Shown here: positions 44,254 to 54,783 of the stretch, in pieces
Position numbering within the stretch: the first letter of the stretch is position 1
Layout of the letters: each line of letters starts with the position of its first letter
Origin: Georgenia subflava
Lineage (GTDB): Bacteria > Actinomycetota > Actinomycetes > Actinomycetales > Actinomycetaceae
Direction: 5' to 3'
Assembly: GCF_009193155.1 (NCBI RefSeq)
Contig: NZ_VUKD01000001.1
Coordinates: 496,001-560,000 of the forward strand
DNA: 64,000 nucleotides
Program-made: the position numbers and the translations under genes
Notes under the pieces: generated by a model
What the model saw: the letters and a program-made list of their open reading frames with translations, nothing else
Database searches by the model: none
Told to the model about the DNA's origin: nothing

Positions 44254-45137
44254 CGATCGACCCGAACCTCCCCCAGCCCGACGCCGGGGTCCCCGGTCCC
44301 GGGGTCGACGCGCCGCTGTTCGCCGCCCACCTGGAGGAGGGGCTCGACAACGCGCTGCGGACCTTCACGGCCGCCGGGACGATCGTCGTCGCCCTCGACT
44401 TCGACGGCGCCCTGGCGCCCATCGTCCTCGACCCGACGACGTCGGCCATGCTGCCGCTGTCCGCGCAGGCCGTGGCCGACCTGACGACGCTGCCGGGCGT
44501 GGAGGTCGTCCTCGTCTCCGGGCGCGAGGCCGGCGACCTGGTCGCGCTCGCCGGGCTGCCCGCCGGCACCCGGGTGATCGGCTCGCACGGGGCCCAGTGG
44601 GGACGGGCCGTGGACTCCCCCGACGGCGGCACCGTGCTCGACGCCGACCCGGTGGACCTGACCACGGAGCAGGCGGAGCTGCGCGCGCGGCTGCTGCGCG
44701 AGACGGAGGAGCTCGCGGCCACGGTGGAGGGCGCGTGGGTGCAGGCCAAGCCGGCCGCCGTCGTCCTGCACACCCGGCCCGCGGCACCGGCGGACGGGGA
44801 ACGGCTCACCCGGGCGGTCCTGGACGGCCCCGCCGCGCACGACGGCGTGCACGTCGTCGTCGGCAAGGAGGTGGTCGAGATGGCGGTCCTGGAGGTCACC
44901 AAGGGCGACGCGCTCGTGCAGCTGCGCTCCGCCGTCGGGGCCGAGGCGGTGCTCTACGCCGGTGACGACACCACCGACGAGGACGCCTTCGCCGTCCTCG
45001 CCGAGCCCGACGTCTCGATCAAGGTCGGTGACGGCGACACCGCTGCGGCCTACCGGGTGGCCGACCCGGAGGAGCTCTCCGCGGTGCTCGTGCGCCTGGT
45101 GGAGCTGCGCCGAGCGACCTCGGTCACACCGTCCTGA
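44250..45137 (+). CDS. otsB: Trehalose-6-phosphate phosphatase OtsB
   Basis: Completes trehalose synthesis. 295 aa, HAD superfamily: motif I VVALDFDGALAPIV, motif II VVLVSGREAGDLVAL, Lys in VTKGDALVQL, and motif IV VLYAGDDTTDEDAF. The GTG start overlaps otsA. Trehalose protects against osmotic and desiccation stress. Confidence 0.95.
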   Translation: MTIDPNLPQPDAGVPGPGVDAPLFAAHLEEGLDNALRTFTAAGTIVVALDFDGALAPIVLDPTTSAMLPLSAQAVADLTTLPGVEVVLVSGREAGDLVALAGLPAGTRVIGSHGAQWGRAVDSPDGGTVLDADPVDLTTEQAELRARLLRETEELAATVEGAWVQAKPAAVVLHTRPAAPADGERLTRAVLDGPAAHDGVHVVVGKEVVEMAVLEVTKGDALVQLRSAVGAEAVLYAGDDTTDEDAFAVLAEPDVSIKVGDGDTAAAYRVADPEELSAVLVRLVELRRATSVTPS

Positions 45138-45277
45138 CGAAGGTGTGTCACTATTGACCTGGCAGCTGTCGCGGGCACGCGCTCGCGACGGCTCGCTGTG
45201 TCAGAGCGGACACGACCTGACACCTTTCACAACGGATCGTCCGGCACGTACCTGCCGGTGAAGGGATGTACATCACC

Positions 45278-46405
45278 ATGGCCTCAGTCACCTTCGACAA
45301 AGCCACCCGCGTCTACCCGGGCTCCGAGCGGCCCGCCGTCGACTCGCTCGACCTCGAGGTCGCCGACGGCGAGTTCCTCGTTCTGGTCGGCCCCTCCGGC
45401 TGCGGCAAGTCCACCTCGCTGCGGATGCTCGCCGGGCTCGAGGACGTCAACTCCGGCCGGATCTTCATCGGTGACCGCGACGTCACCGACGTCCAGCCCA
45501 AGGACCGTGACATCGCCATGGTCTTCCAGAACTACGCGCTCTACCCGCACATGTCCGTCGCCGACAACATGGGCTTCGCGCTCAAGATCGCCGGCACGCC
45601 GAAGGCCGAGATCGAGCAGCGCGTGAAGGAGGCCGCGAAGATCCTCGACCTGAGCGAGTACCTCCAGCGCAAGCCGAAGGCGCTCTCCGGCGGTCAGCGT
45701 CAGCGCGTGGCCATGGGCCGCGCGATCGTGCGTCAGCCGCGGGTGTTCCTCATGGACGAGCCGCTGTCCAACCTGGACGCCAAGCTGCGTGTGCAGACCC
45801 GTACCCAGATCGCCTCGCTGCAGCGCCGCCTCGGCGTCACCACGGTCTACGTCACCCACGACCAGACCGAGGCGCTGACGATGGGCGACCGCATCGCGGT
45901 CCTCAAGGACGGTCTGCTCCAGCAGGTCGGCACCCCGCGGGAGATGTACGACACCCCGGCCAACGTGTTCGTCGCCGGCTTCATCGGCTCCCCGGCCATG
46001 AACCTCGGGGACTTCAAGATCGCCGACGGCCACGCCGTGCTCGGTGAGGCCAACGTGCCGCTGTCTCGCACCACCATCGACGCGCTCAGCGACGCCGACA
46101 ACGGCAAGGTCATCCTCGGGTTCCGGCCCGAGTCCCTGGACCGGGTCTCCGCCGGCGAGAACGGCTCGCTGCCGGTGACGGTCAACCTCGTCGAGGAGCT
46201 CGGCTCGGACGCCTTCGTCTACGGCGAGCTGGCCGGTTCGCGCGAGCTCAACGAGCACCTCGGCTCGGGCGAGGACTCCGACCAGGTCATCGTGCGCATC
46301 GACCCGCGCGACGTGCCGATGAAGGGTGACACGATCCACGTGCGCATCCGCGAGGGCGAGCAGCACGTGTTCTCCTCGGCCACCGGTCAGCGTCTGCCGA
46401 TCTGA
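45278..46405 (+). CDS. Sugar ABC transporter ATP-binding protein (MsiK/UgpC-like)
   Basis: Energises one or more carbohydrate importers. 375 aa. Walker [18 protein letters not shown]-loop [16 protein letters not shown], signature [17 protein letters not shown], Walker [16 protein letters not shown] and H-loop VTHDQTEAL. The C-terminal TOBE/OB domains are typical of the shared MsiK/MalK type. No permease genes are nearby, matching the actinobacterial habit of one ATPase serving many importers. The second ATG is favoured for ribosome-site spacing; a start 12 nt upstream is possible. Confidence 0.95.
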   Translation: MASVTFDKATRVYPGSERPAVDSLDLEVADGEFLVLVGPSGCGKSTSLRMLAGLEDVNSGRIFIGDRDVTDVQPKDRDIAMVFQNYALYPHMSVADNMGFALKIAGTPKAEIEQRVKEAAKILDLSEYLQRKPKALSGGQRQRVAMGRAIVRQPRVFLMDEPLSNLDAKLRVQTRTQIASLQRRLGVTTVYVTHDQTEALTMGDRIAVLKDGLLQQVGTPREMYDTPANVFVAGFIGSPAMNLGDFKIADGHAVLGEANVPLSRTTIDALSDADNGKVILGFRPESLDRVSAGENGSLPVTVNLVEELGSDAFVYGELAGSRELNEHLGSGEDSDQVIVRIDPRDVPMKGDTIHVRIREGEQHVFSSATGQRLPI

Positions 46406-46470
46406 CCCGGCCCGGACGCCGACGTCAGCCGGTCCCAGCCCGGCGGCACGGCGTCTGACTGATCGACCGA

Positions 46471-46505
46471 CGAAGGGGCGGGTCCCGCACGGACCCGCCC
46501 CTTCG
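46471..46505 (+). terminator. Terminator after the ABC ATPase gene
   Basis: Perfect 15-bp stem CGAAGGGGCGGGTCC and its complement around CGCAC, about 65 nt after the stop. The right arm is also the first copy of a local repeat. Confidence 0.82.
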
Positions 46506-46612
46506 CCGTCGGTGCGGGTCCTGAGCAACCCGTCGGTGCGCGTCCCGGACCCGCCCCTTCGCCGTCGGGGCGGATCCCACACGGACCCGCCCCTCCGCCG
46601 TCGGCGCGTGTC
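46491..46612. repeat. Three ~30-bp repeats downstream of the ABC ATPase terminator
   Basis: Copies starting at 46491, 46547 and 46583 share GGACCCGCCCCTTCGCCGTC, then a variable GGTGCGGGTC-type end. The intervening GAGCAACCC...GTGCGCGTC is also partly repeated (46523, 46615). It looks like duplicated terminator arms. Confidence 0.75.
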
Positions 46613-46649
46613 CAGAGCAACCCATGGGTGCGCGTCGTGAGCAACGGAG

Positions 46650-46685
46650 TCGCTGAAGTGGTCGCTATAGCGACCGCTTCAGCGA
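46650..46685. promoter_or_regulatory. 36-bp dyad-symmetric element upstream of the DUF4032 gene
   Basis: Two 18-bp arms with one mismatch and no loop; the centre GTCGCTATAGCGAC is a perfect palindrome. It lies 157 bp before the DUF4032 start. The absence of a loop suits a protein-binding operator better than a terminator. Regulator unknown. Confidence 0.55.
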
Positions 46686-46841
46686 TCTCAGTGGCCGGAT
46701 CGGCACGACCGTGACATGTTTGGCGGTGAACACGCGCGGCGTCGCACCGGCGGACCAGTCCGGTCGGACCGGACGAAACTCACACCCCGACCACTCCCCC
46801 GCCCGTCCGTGACGAGCGACCGACCTGGGAGAATGGGCCCC

Positions 46842-48083
46842 ATGGCGCAGCTGCAGATCACCGCCGCCAGGGTGGAGCCCGCGCTGCTCGACCTGCCCTG
46901 GGAGGTGCCGCTCGAGGAGTGGCCCGAGGACGTCCTGGCCGCGCTCCCGCGCGGTATCTCGCGCCACGTCGTGCGGTTCGTCAAGCTCGCCGGCCGGGTC
47001 CTCGCCGTCAAGGAGATCGGCGAGACGGTCGCCTATCACGAGTACGAGCAGCTGCGGTCCCTCGGCCGGATGGATGCACCGTCCGTCGTGCCGCTGGCCG
47101 TGATCACCGGCCGCACCACCCCCGCCGGCGAGGAGCTGAACTCCGTGCTCGTCACCGAGCACCTGCAGTACTCGCTGCCGTACCGGGCGCTGTTCAGCCA
47201 GTACATGCGTAGCGAGACCGCCGGCCGACTCATCGATGCGCTCGCCGTGCTGCTCGTGCGCCTGCACCTCCTGGGCTTCTACTGGGGCGACGTCTCCCTC
47301 TCGAACACCCTGTTCCGCCGCGACGCCGGCGCCTTCGCCGCGTACCTGGTCGACGCGGAGACCGGCGAGATCCACCCCAACCTCACCCCCGGCCAGCGCA
47401 GCTACGACCTCGACCTCGCACGCACCAACATCATCGGCGAGCTGATGGACCTCCAGGCCGGAGAGATGCTGGACGAGGACGTCGACGTCATCGAGGTGGG
47501 CAACCAGATCGTCGAGCGGTACGAGTCGCTGTGGGCCGAGCTCACCCACGTGGAGTCCTTCGAGTCGGCCGAGCGCTGGCGCGTGACCGCCCGCATCAAC
47601 CGACTGAACGATCTCGGTTACGACGTCGGCGAGCTGGCGATCACCACCGACGTCGGCGGCACGACCGTCTCGATCCAGCCCAAGGTCGTCGATGCCGGGC
47701 ACTACCACCGCCAGATCATGCGGCTGACCGGCCTGGACGTCCAGGAGAACCAGGCTCGCCGCATGCTCAACGACCTCAATGCCTACCGGGCCGAGACCGA
47801 CCGGCAGAGCGAGGACGCCACCTTCGTGGCGCACGACTGGCTCGACGAGGTCTTCAACCCCACCGTGCGAGCCGTCCCCCGCGAGATGCGCCGCAAGCTC
47901 GAGCCGGCGGAGATCTTCCACGAGGTCCTCGAGCACCGCTGGTTCATCTCCCAGCAGCAGCGGCGCGACGTCCCCATGACGGAGGCGGTGCGCTCCTACA
48001 CCGAGAACGTGCTGCGCCACCGACCCGACGAGCGGGCGTTCCTGGACCGCAGCACGGCCGAGATCCAGGCAATCGAGGGGTAG
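46842..48083 (+). CDS. DUF4032 kinase-like protein
   Basis: 413 aa. The N-terminal half resembles the lipopolysaccharide/RIO-type kinase fold: FVKLAGRVLAVKEI with a possible ATP Lys, GFYWGDVSLSNTLFRRD with the GD...N catalytic loop, and AYLVDAETGEIHP as the metal-binding Asp. The C-terminal DUF4032 follows (WFISQQQRRDVPMTEAVRSY). Conserved in Actinobacteria; substrate unknown. ATG chosen for 9-nt spacing from GGGAGA. Confidence 0.9.
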   Translation: MAQLQITAARVEPALLDLPWEVPLEEWPEDVLAALPRGISRHVVRFVKLAGRVLAVKEIGETVAYHEYEQLRSLGRMDAPSVVPLAVITGRTTPAGEELNSVLVTEHLQYSLPYRALFSQYMRSETAGRLIDALAVLLVRLHLLGFYWGDVSLSNTLFRRDAGAFAAYLVDAETGEIHPNLTPGQRSYDLDLARTNIIGELMDLQAGEMLDEDVDVIEVGNQIVERYESLWAELTHVESFESAERWRVTARINRLNDLGYDVGELAITTDVGGTTVSIQPKVVDAGHYHRQIMRLTGLDVQENQARRMLNDLNAYRAETDRQSEDATFVAHDWLDEVFNPTVRAVPREMRRKLEPAEIFHEVLEHRWFISQQQRRDVPMTEAVRSYTENVLRHRPDERAFLDRSTAEIQAIEG

Positions 48084-48155
48084 TCGGCCGGCCTGATCGG
48101 CTGAGCCACGCCGTCGGCGCCGACGCGTCAGCGCCGACTCCTCAGCGCGGACTCG

Positions 48156-49316
48156 TCAGCGCCGACGACGACGCAGCACGACGGCCGCCACGACGACGGC
48201 CGTGACCGCGACGAGGCCGGCCACGGACGCCCGGACGGTAGTAGGCGAGGGCGGCGGTGGCAGCGGGGCGCCCTCGAGCGCCATCCGGGCCGAGTGGGCG
48301 GCGGCGCGCGGCAGCCGCTCCGCCTCGTGCGCGCGGGCGCCGGGCAGCCCACCGGGGTCGGCGCGTCCCTCGAGCACCTCCGTGACCGTGGCGGGCAGCC
48401 CGAGCGCGGCGACGAAGGCAGCCAGGCCCTCCGCGCCCGGCACCGTCAGCGCGTGTGCCACGGCGTCCGCGTCGGCCCCGGGCACCGCCGCGGCGAACGC
48501 GACGGCATCGTCGTCGTCCCCGAGAACATGGGTGGCGAGCCGTTCCGCGTCACTGCCCTCCACCCGGGTGGCGGCGCCGTGGACGAAGCGGCTGCGCATC
48601 GCCCAGCTGAACAGCGCGACACCGTCGTCTGCGTCGTCGTCGCCGGACTCCGGCCCCGTGAGCAGCAGGGCGGTGCGGTCCTCGTCGTCCACCTGCAGCC
48701 GCAGCACCGGGTAGGCGTCCGGGTCCCAGCCGAGCACGCCGAGCTCGCGCCCGGGCCCGGTGGTGGCGACGAGGCGGCGGGGCTGCCCGCCGAGCTCCAC
48801 CTCGGCCGCGGTCACGGTCCGGCCGAGGAGGGTGGCGTGCAGCGGCACCTGGTGGGCGGCCATGGATGTCACGACCACCGTGCGGGCGTCGTGCTCGGTG
48901 TCCTCGCTCTCGACGACCTCCGGGATCCCGTCGGCCGGCGTGGCAGCACGCGCGCCGGGGCCGACGGCGACCTCGGGCGGCTCGCCGGTGATGCTCCAGT
49001 CAGGAGCCTCGTGCCTGCCCTCGGGGTGCACGCCGGCCATGAGCACGTCGGCGTCGAAGGCCGTGCCCAGCTCGTCGGCCAGCTCCGCCACGCCCGACCC
49101 CGGCGTCACCGCACCCGAGGCGTCGGCCGTGCCGAGACGACCGTCCTCGTCAGTGAAGACGGAGACGGAGAGCAGGTGCTCCGTGCCGGGGTACCACTCG
49201 AGCCGGGCGACCACTCCGGCGCCGGCCAGGTGGGCGGCGACGGCGTCCGGATCGAGGGTCTGCGCGACCATCGCACCCTCGGTGCGGATCCAGCGCGCGT
49301 CATCGGTGGCGCCCAT
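48156..49316 (-). CDS. Hypothetical tail-anchored membrane protein
   Basis: 386 aa, acidic, no signal peptide. One C-terminal transmembrane helix (ASVAGLVAVTAVVVAAVVLR) ends in Arg. Several internal acidic clusters (ESEDTEHD, ESGDDDADDG). No family recognised. ATG with GGGAG 7 nt upstream. The 3' end overlaps three tandem 14-bp repeats (48126-48167), so the last codons are repetitive. Convergent with the DUF4032 gene. Confidence 0.75.
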   Translation of the reverse strand: MGATDDARWIRTEGAMVAQTLDPDAVAAHLAGAGVVARLEWYPGTEHLLSVSVFTDEDGRLGTADASGAVTPGSGVAELADELGTAFDADVLMAGVHPEGRHEAPDWSITGEPPEVAVGPGARAATPADGIPEVVESEDTEHDARTVVVTSMAAHQVPLHATLLGRTVTAAEVELGGQPRRLVATTGPGRELGVLGWDPDAYPVLRLQVDDEDRTALLLTGPESGDDDADDGVALFSWAMRSRFVHGAATRVEGSDAERLATHVLGDDDDAVAFAAAVPGADADAVAHALTVPGAEGLAAFVAALGLPATVTEVLEGRADPGGLPGARAHEAERLPRAAAHSARMALEGAPLPPPPSPTTVRASVAGLVAVTAVVVAAVVLRRRRR

Positions 49317-49498
49317 GTCCTAGCTCCCTGCTCGACGGTCGGTCATCCAACCGTAGAGGACTCCGGAGGCACCGGTCGCGCGGCGGGACGCGCGGACGAC
49401 GCCGTGGCGGGCCACGCCGACCGGCGACGGCGACGGCGACGCCGAGCGCCTACGCCACCGCGCCGGGTCGGGCGGCGGGCGGCGGCCGCGCTCCGAGA

Positions 49499-50602
49499 TC
49501 AGCCCGAGCGGCGGCGCGAGACCTCGTACAGCGCGATGCCGGTCGCGACAGCCGCGTTGAGGGACTCGACGGACGCGGCGATCGGGATCGAGGCGACGAC
49601 GTCGCAGGTCTCCTTCACGAGCCGGCTCAGCCCCTTGCCCTCCGAGCCGGTGACGAGCACCAACGGCTCGGTGGCCAGCTCGAGGTCACCGACGGCGGTG
49701 GCGCCGTCGCCGTCGAGCCCGACGACGAAGCAGCCCGCCTCCTTGAGCTCCTTCAGCGCCCGGACGAGGTTGGTCGCGCGGGCCACCGGCACGCGTGCTG
49801 CCGCCCCGGCGGACACCTTCCACGCGGCGGCGTTGACACCGGCAGAGCGTCGCTCGGGCACCAGGACGCCGTCGGCGCCGAAGGCACCGGCGCTGCGCAG
49901 CACCGCCCCGAGGTTGTGCGGGTCCGTCACGCCGTCCAGGGCGACGACGAGCGCGGGGTGGTTGGCGCGCTCGGCACGCGCCAGCAGGTCGGCCACGTCG
50001 CGGTAGGCGTAGGGCGGCACCTCGATGGCCACGCCCTGGTGGACGCCTCCGTCGGTCAGGTGGTCCAGGTCCGAGCGCGAGACCTCGATCAGCGGCGTGC
50101 CGAGGGCGGTCGCGGTGCGGACCACCTCGGCCACGCGCTCGTCGGAGGCCATGTTGCCGGCGAGGAAGACCTTGCTCATCGGGATGCCCGAGCGCACGGC
50201 CTCGGTGACCGGGTTGCGGCCACCGATGATCTCGTGGTCCCCGCCGACGCCGAGCGCGTCACGGACCTTGGCGGTGTGCGCCGCGCTGCGGGCACCCTCG
50301 CGAGCGTCTCGGCCGACATCACGCCCGGTGGCCCGGCCGACGTCCCGCGAGGCGCCGCGGCCGGCGTCCCGTGCGGGGCCGCGGCCGGCGACCTTTCCGT
50401 CGCGGCCACCGGTGCGCTTGGCCTCCTTGCGTTCCGCGGCCGCCTTCTTCTTCGCGGCGGGGTGGTACGGCCGGTCGGTCGCCTTGGGGGTGGGCCCGCG
50501 ACCCTCGAGGCCCTGACGGCGCTGGCCGCCGGAGCCGACGGTCTGCCCCTTCTTCGAGCCCGGCTTGCGCACGGCGCCTCGGCGTTGGGAGTTTCCGGCC
50601 AT
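49499..50602 (-). CDS. rlmB: SpoU-family 23S rRNA 2'-O-methyltransferase RlmB
   Basis: Methylates a guanosine of 23S rRNA. 367 aa. A long basic, Arg/Gly-rich N-terminal extension (residues 1-115) includes repeats of GRDVGRxx. The substrate-binding domain starts HEIIGGRNPVTEAVRSG. SPOUT motifs are ALDGVTDPHNLGAVLRSA, VLVTGSEGKGLSRLVKETCD and IPIAASVESLNAAVATGIAL. Start overlaps the cysS stop by one base. Confidence 0.94.
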   Translation of the reverse strand: MAGNSQRRGAVRKPGSKKGQTVGSGGQRRQGLEGRGPTPKATDRPYHPAAKKKAAAERKEAKRTGGRDGKVAGRGPARDAGRGASRDVGRATGRDVGRDAREGARSAAHTAKVRDALGVGGDHEIIGGRNPVTEAVRSGIPMSKVFLAGNMASDERVAEVVRTATALGTPLIEVSRSDLDHLTDGGVHQGVAIEVPPYAYRDVADLLARAERANHPALVVALDGVTDPHNLGAVLRSAGAFGADGVLVPERRSAGVNAAAWKVSAGAAARVPVARATNLVRALKELKEAGCFVVGLDGDGATAVGDLELATEPLVLVTGSEGKGLSRLVKETCDVVASIPIAASVESLNAAVATGIALYEVSRRRSG

Positions 50603-52050
50603 CAGTGTGTTCCCTTCAGGTGCCAGCGGGCGCCGCCGGCAGAGTCCTCGACCACGACGCCGGCCTCGGCCAGCCGGTCGCGCAGCGCGTCGGCACGCGC
50701 CCAGTCCTTGTCCTTGCGGGCCTCGACACGCTCGGCGAGCACTGCCGAGACCAGCGAGTCGAGCGCGTCGTGCTCCGGCGAGCCGGCCCCGCCGGCGCTG
50801 CTGCCGCCGGAGCGCCACGGCTCGGCCAGCGGGTCCAGCCCGAGCACGTCCAGCATCGCCCGCACCTGCAGCTGGGCGGCGCGGGCGCCGATGTCGTCGT
50901 GCTCGGCGAGCGCGGTGTTGCCGGCCCGCAGCTGCTCGTGCACCACCGCGAGCGCGGCGGAGATGTTGAGGTCGTCGTCCATCGCCTCGACGAAGGCGCC
51001 AGGGAGCTCGGCCGGGCTCTGGCCCGCCACCTCCTCGGCGGGCACCTCCCCGACGCGCTCGACGGCGCGGGCGACGAAACCGGAGAACCGCTCCCAGGAG
51101 CCGGCCGCCTCGGCGAGGGTGGCGTCGGAGAACTCGACGGTCGAGCGGTAGTGCACGGTTCCCAGGGCGTAGCGCAGCACCGCCGCCGGGGTCTCGCGCA
51201 GCACCTCGGCGACCACCAGGGAGTTGCCGAGCGACTTGCTCATCTTCTCGCCGCCGGTGGTCACCCACGCGTTGTGGACCCAGTACCGGGCGAAGTCGTA
51301 GCCGGCCGCGTGGGACTGCGCCTGCTCGTTCTCGTGGTGCGGGAACCGCAGGTCGATGCCGCCGCCATGGATGTCGAACGTCTCCCCCAGGTAGCGCTGC
51401 GCCATGGCCGAGCACTCCAGGTGCCAGCCGGGCCGGCCGCGCCCGAACGGGGTCGGCCAGGCCGCCGTCGCCGGCTCGCCGGGTCGCGGGGCCTTCCACA
51501 GCGCGAAGTCACGCGGGTCGCGCTTGTCGGGCTCGCCGTCGCCCTCGTCGACGACCGACATGTTCTCGAGCGCCTGGCGCGTCAGGGCGCCGTAGTCGGG
51601 CAGCGAACGCACGTCGAAGTACACGTTGCCGGCCTCGCCGCGGTAGGCGTGGCCGCGCTCGAGCAGGCGCTCCATCAGCTCGACCATCTCGGTGACGTGG
51701 CCGGTGGCGCGGGGCTCGTACGTGGGGCGCAGCACGCCGAGCGCGTCGTACGCGGCGGTGAACTCCTGCTCGAAGCGGTACGCCCACGCCCACCAGGGCC
51801 GGTCCGCCCCGGCGGACTTGGCCAGGATCTTGTCGTCGATGTCGGTCACGTTGCGCACGAGGGTGACGTCGAGGCCGGAGCGCCGCAGCCAGCGCACGAG
51901 CACGTCGAACGCGATGGACGCACGCATGTGGCCGATGTGCGGCGAGCCCTGCACGGTCGCGCCGCACAGGTAGATGCCGGCCCGGCCGGGCTCGAGGGGC
52001 TCGAAGGGGCGCACCGACCGCGTCGCGGAGTCGTACAGGTTCAGGCTCAC
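50602..52050 (-). CDS. cysS: Cysteinyl-tRNA synthetase
   Basis: 482 aa, class I. Zn ligand region [20 protein letters not shown] includes the HIGH motif; [14 protein letters not shown] is the editing/Zn-site segment; KMSK is in [17 protein letters not shown]. Full length, cytoplasmic. GTG or ATG start just before a short promoter region shared with the divergent MFS gene. Confidence 0.97.
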   Translation of the reverse strand: MSLNLYDSATRSVRPFEPLEPGRAGIYLCGATVQGSPHIGHMRASIAFDVLVRWLRRSGLDVTLVRNVTDIDDKILAKSAGADRPWWAWAYRFEQEFTAAYDALGVLRPTYEPRATGHVTEMVELMERLLERGHAYRGEAGNVYFDVRSLPDYGALTRQALENMSVVDEGDGEPDKRDPRDFALWKAPRPGEPATAAWPTPFGRGRPGWHLECSAMAQRYLGETFDIHGGGIDLRFPHHENEQAQSHAAGYDFARYWVHNAWVTTGGEKMSKSLGNSLVVAEVLRETPAAVLRYALGTVHYRSTVEFSDATLAEAAGSWERFSGFVARAVERVGEVPAEEVAGQSPAELPGAFVEAMDDDLNISAALAVVHEQLRAGNTALAEHDDIGARAAQLQVRAMLDVLGLDPLAEPWRSGGSSAGGAGSPEHDALDSLVSAVLAERVEARKDKDWARADALRDRLAEAGVVVEDSAGGARWHLKGTH

Positions 52051-52155
52051 CCGCCCAGGCTACCGGCGCGGCCGGTGCTCCCACCTGGGCGGGGGCTCCC
52101 CCCGTCGCGGAGGTTCGTCACGTCTCGCTCACCCGCGGGCGCTACGGTGCGACAC

Positions 52156-53481
52156 GTGACCAACCTGAACGCGCCCGAGCCGCCACCGGTCAGCGAGCTC
52201 CCGCCCGAGCCGGCCCCGCGCCGCACGATCGCCGCCTGGAGCCTGTGGGACCTCGGGTCCAACGCGTTCAACACGGTGATCCTGTCCTTCGTGTTCTCGG
52301 TCTACGTCACCGGCACGGTCGCCGCGGACCCGGAGAACGGCCAGCAGGTGTACTCCAACGCCCAGACGGTCGCCGGCATCCTCGTCGCGCTGCTCGCGCC
52401 GCTGATGGGGGCGTGGGCGGACCGGGTGCGCAACCGGCGGCTGCTGCTGACCATCGCCACGCTCGGCGTCGTCGCGTCGATGGCGGCGATGTGGTTCGTC
52501 AAGCCGGAGAACTCCTACCTCCTGCTCGGCGTGACGCTGATCGCCCTGGCGTCGGTGATCGCCGAGATCGCCGGCGTGTTCTACAACGGGATGCTGCTGC
52601 AGATCTCCAGCCCCACCACGGTCGGCCGGATCTCCGGCACCGCGTGGGCGCTGGGCTACGTCGGGGGCGTCGTCGCCCTGGTCATCGCCCTGTTCGGTTT
52701 CATCCTCGACGGCGGGATGCTGGGCGTGCCCACCGAGGACGCCCAGAACGCCCGCGCCGTGGCGCTGCTGTGCGCGGGCTGGTTCCTGGTGTTCTCGATC
52801 CCGGTGATGGTCTGGGGACCGCGGGAGGTGCCGGACACCGCCCGGGTGCGCGAGCCCTTCCGGCCGCTCCAGGCCTACCGCGACATCATCGCCCGGGTGG
52901 TCCGCATGTGGCGCACCGAGCGGCACCTGCTGCACTTCCTGCTCTCCTCGGCGGTCTACCGCGACGGCCTCGGCGCGGTGTTCGCGTTCGCGGGGGTCAT
53001 CGCAGCCACCTCCTACGGCATGGACACCGTGGACGTGGCGGTGTTCGGGATCGCGGCCAACGTCATCGCCGCCATCGGGACCTGGGTCTTCGGCAAGGTG
53101 GACGACCGGGTGGGGCCACGACCGGTGATCGTCGGGGCGCTGACCGCCATGATCGTCTTCGGCCTGATCATCGTCGCCTTCGACTCCACCGCGGTGTTCT
53201 GGGTGTTCGGCATGGGCATCGCCGCCCTCGTCGGTGCCGTGCAGTCGGCATCCCGCACCCTGCTCACCCGCATGATGCCCGCCGACGAGGCCAACGAGAC
53301 CTTCGGCCTGTACGCCACCGCCGGACGTGCGGTCAGCTTCATCTCCCCGGCGCTCATCGCCATCTTCACCGCGGTCGCCGGCGCCCGGATGGGGATGCTG
53401 GGCATCGTGCTCACCCTGGCGCTCGGGCTGCTCGCCTTCTGGCCGCTGCGGGTGCCCGGGCTGACGTCCCGGGCACGCTGA
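52156..53481 (+). CDS. MFS transporter, UMF1/Atg22-like family
   Basis: 441 aa with about 11-12 transmembrane helices. WSLWDLGSNAFNTVILSFVF and AEIAGVFYNGMLLQISSPTT are typical of UMF1 (Atg22-like). GTG start. It sits on the opposite strand between cysS and ispF. Substrate unknown. Confidence 0.88.
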   Translation: MTNLNAPEPPPVSELPPEPAPRRTIAAWSLWDLGSNAFNTVILSFVFSVYVTGTVAADPENGQQVYSNAQTVAGILVALLAPLMGAWADRVRNRRLLLTIATLGVVASMAAMWFVKPENSYLLLGVTLIALASVIAEIAGVFYNGMLLQISSPTTVGRISGTAWALGYVGGVVALVIALFGFILDGGMLGVPTEDAQNARAVALLCAGWFLVFSIPVMVWGPREVPDTARVREPFRPLQAYRDIIARVVRMWRTERHLLHFLLSSAVYRDGLGAVFAFAGVIAATSYGMDTVDVAVFGIAANVIAAIGTWVFGKVDDRVGPRPVIVGALTAMIVFGLIIVAFDSTAVFWVFGMGIAALVGAVQSASRTLLTRMMPADEANETFGLYATAGRAVSFISPALIAIFTAVAGARMGMLGIVLTLALGLLAFWPLRVPGLTSRAR

Positions 53482-53485
53482 GGCG

Positions 53486-53983
53486 TCAGGCCGCCTCGAG
53501 CGGTGCGCGCACCAGGAGCGCGCTGGCGACGGCGGCCACGCCCTCGCCGCGGCCCGTGAACCCCAACCCGTCGGTGGTGGTCGCGCTGAGCGAGACGGGG
53601 GCGTCGAGCGCATCGGCCATCGCCGACTCGGCCTCGGCGCGACGGCGCCCGATCCGTGGCCGCTCGCCGATGACCTGGACGGCGACGTTGGCGATCTCCC
53701 AGCCGTCGGCACGCACCCGCCGGGCGGTCTCGGTGAGCATCGCGGCGCCCGAGGCACCGGCCCACTCGGGGTCGGAGGTGCCGAACTGGCTGCCCAGGTC
53801 GCCCAGACCGGCGGCCGAGAAGAGCGCGTCGCACGCGGCGTGCGCGGCGACGTCGGCGTCGGAGTGCCCGGCCAGACCGACCTCACCGGGCCAGTCCAGG
53901 CAGGCCAGCCGCATCGGCCGGCCGGAGCCGGCGGGCGCGAAGGCGTGGACGTCGGTCCCGATGCCGGTGCGGGGCAGCTGCAT
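53486..53983 (-). CDS. ispF: MECDP synthase IspF
   Basis: Forms 2-C-methyl-D-erythritol 2,4-cyclodiphosphate in the MEP isoprenoid pathway. 165 aa. Metal site GIGTDVHAF and [20 protein letters not shown] with GDLGSQF; the C-terminal [15 protein letters not shown] closes the fold. Starts 5 bp after ispD. Confidence 0.96.
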   Translation of the reverse strand: MQLPRTGIGTDVHAFAPAGSGRPMRLACLDWPGEVGLAGHSDADVAAHAACDALFSAAGLGDLGSQFGTSDPEWAGASGAAMLTETARRVRADGWEIANVAVQVIGERPRIGRRRAEAESAMADALDAPVSLSATTTDGLGFTGRGEGVAAVASALLVRAPLEAA

Positions 53984-53988
53984 GGCGC

Positions 53989-54747
53989 TCAGGGTAGCGG
54001 CGCGTGCCCTGCCGGCCGGTCCGCCGCCTCGTGCCCGAGCAGCACGTGGGCCAGGGCGAGGTCGCGCGGGGTGGTGATCTTCATGGCCCGCTCGTCACCG
54101 GGGACCACCCAGACCGGCTCCCCGAGCGCCTCGACCAGGCCCGCGTCGTCGGAGACGGCAGCCCGCTCGTCGCCCGCACGGCCGGCACCGGCGGCGTGGG
54201 CCTCCTCGAGCAGCAGCCGGTCGAAGCCCTGCGGTGTCTGGACGGCGCGGAGCCGGGTCCGCTCGACGGTTCCGCGCACGGGCTCGGCACCCGTGGTGTC
54301 CGCGGGACCGACCTCCTTGACGGTGTCGGTGACCGGGACCGCGGGCACGACGGCGCGGTGCCCGCCGCGCACCGCCGCCTCGACGCCGCGGACGAGCTCC
54401 GGCGGGGTGAGGCACCGGGCGGCGTCGTGGACGAGGACCACGTCGACGTCCTGGGCCAGCGCGCTCAGCCCGGCTGCCACAGAGGCCTGCCGGGTCGGCC
54501 CGCCCGCCACGACCTGCACCGTCAGCGGGGTGCCGGGCACGAGACCGCCGGCGAAGAGGGCCGTGACGGTGCCGACCTCGGCGGGCGGCACGGTGACGAC
54601 GAGGGACGTCAGGCAGTCGGCAGCCGCGAGGCCCTGGGCGGCCCGCACGACGAGCGGTACGCCGGCGAGCTCGACGAGCGCCTTGGGGACGGGACGCCCC
54701 AGCCGCGTGCCGGAGCCGGCCGCGGTGAGGATGGCAGCGGAGGTCAT
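53989..54747 (-). CDS. ispD: MEP cytidylyltransferase IspD
   Basis: Converts MEP to CDP-ME. 252 aa. Nucleotide loop [20 protein letters not shown], and [16 protein letters not shown] plus [20 protein letters not shown] are present. First in an ispD-ispF pair downstream of carD, a common actinobacterial order. Confidence 0.96.
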   Translation of the reverse strand: MTSAAILTAAGSGTRLGRPVPKALVELAGVPLVVRAAQGLAAADCLTSLVVTVPPAEVGTVTALFAGGLVPGTPLTVQVVAGGPTRQASVAAGLSALAQDVDVVLVHDAARCLTPPELVRGVEAAVRGGHRAVVPAVPVTDTVKEVGPADTTGAEPVRGTVERTRLRAVQTPQGFDRLLLEEAHAAGAGRAGDERAAVSDDAGLVEALGEPVWVVPGDERAMKITTPRDLALAHVLLGHEAADRPAGHAPLP

Positions 54748-54783
54748 CGCCGCGCGGCCCGGGCGCCGGTCAGGGCGTCGGGA

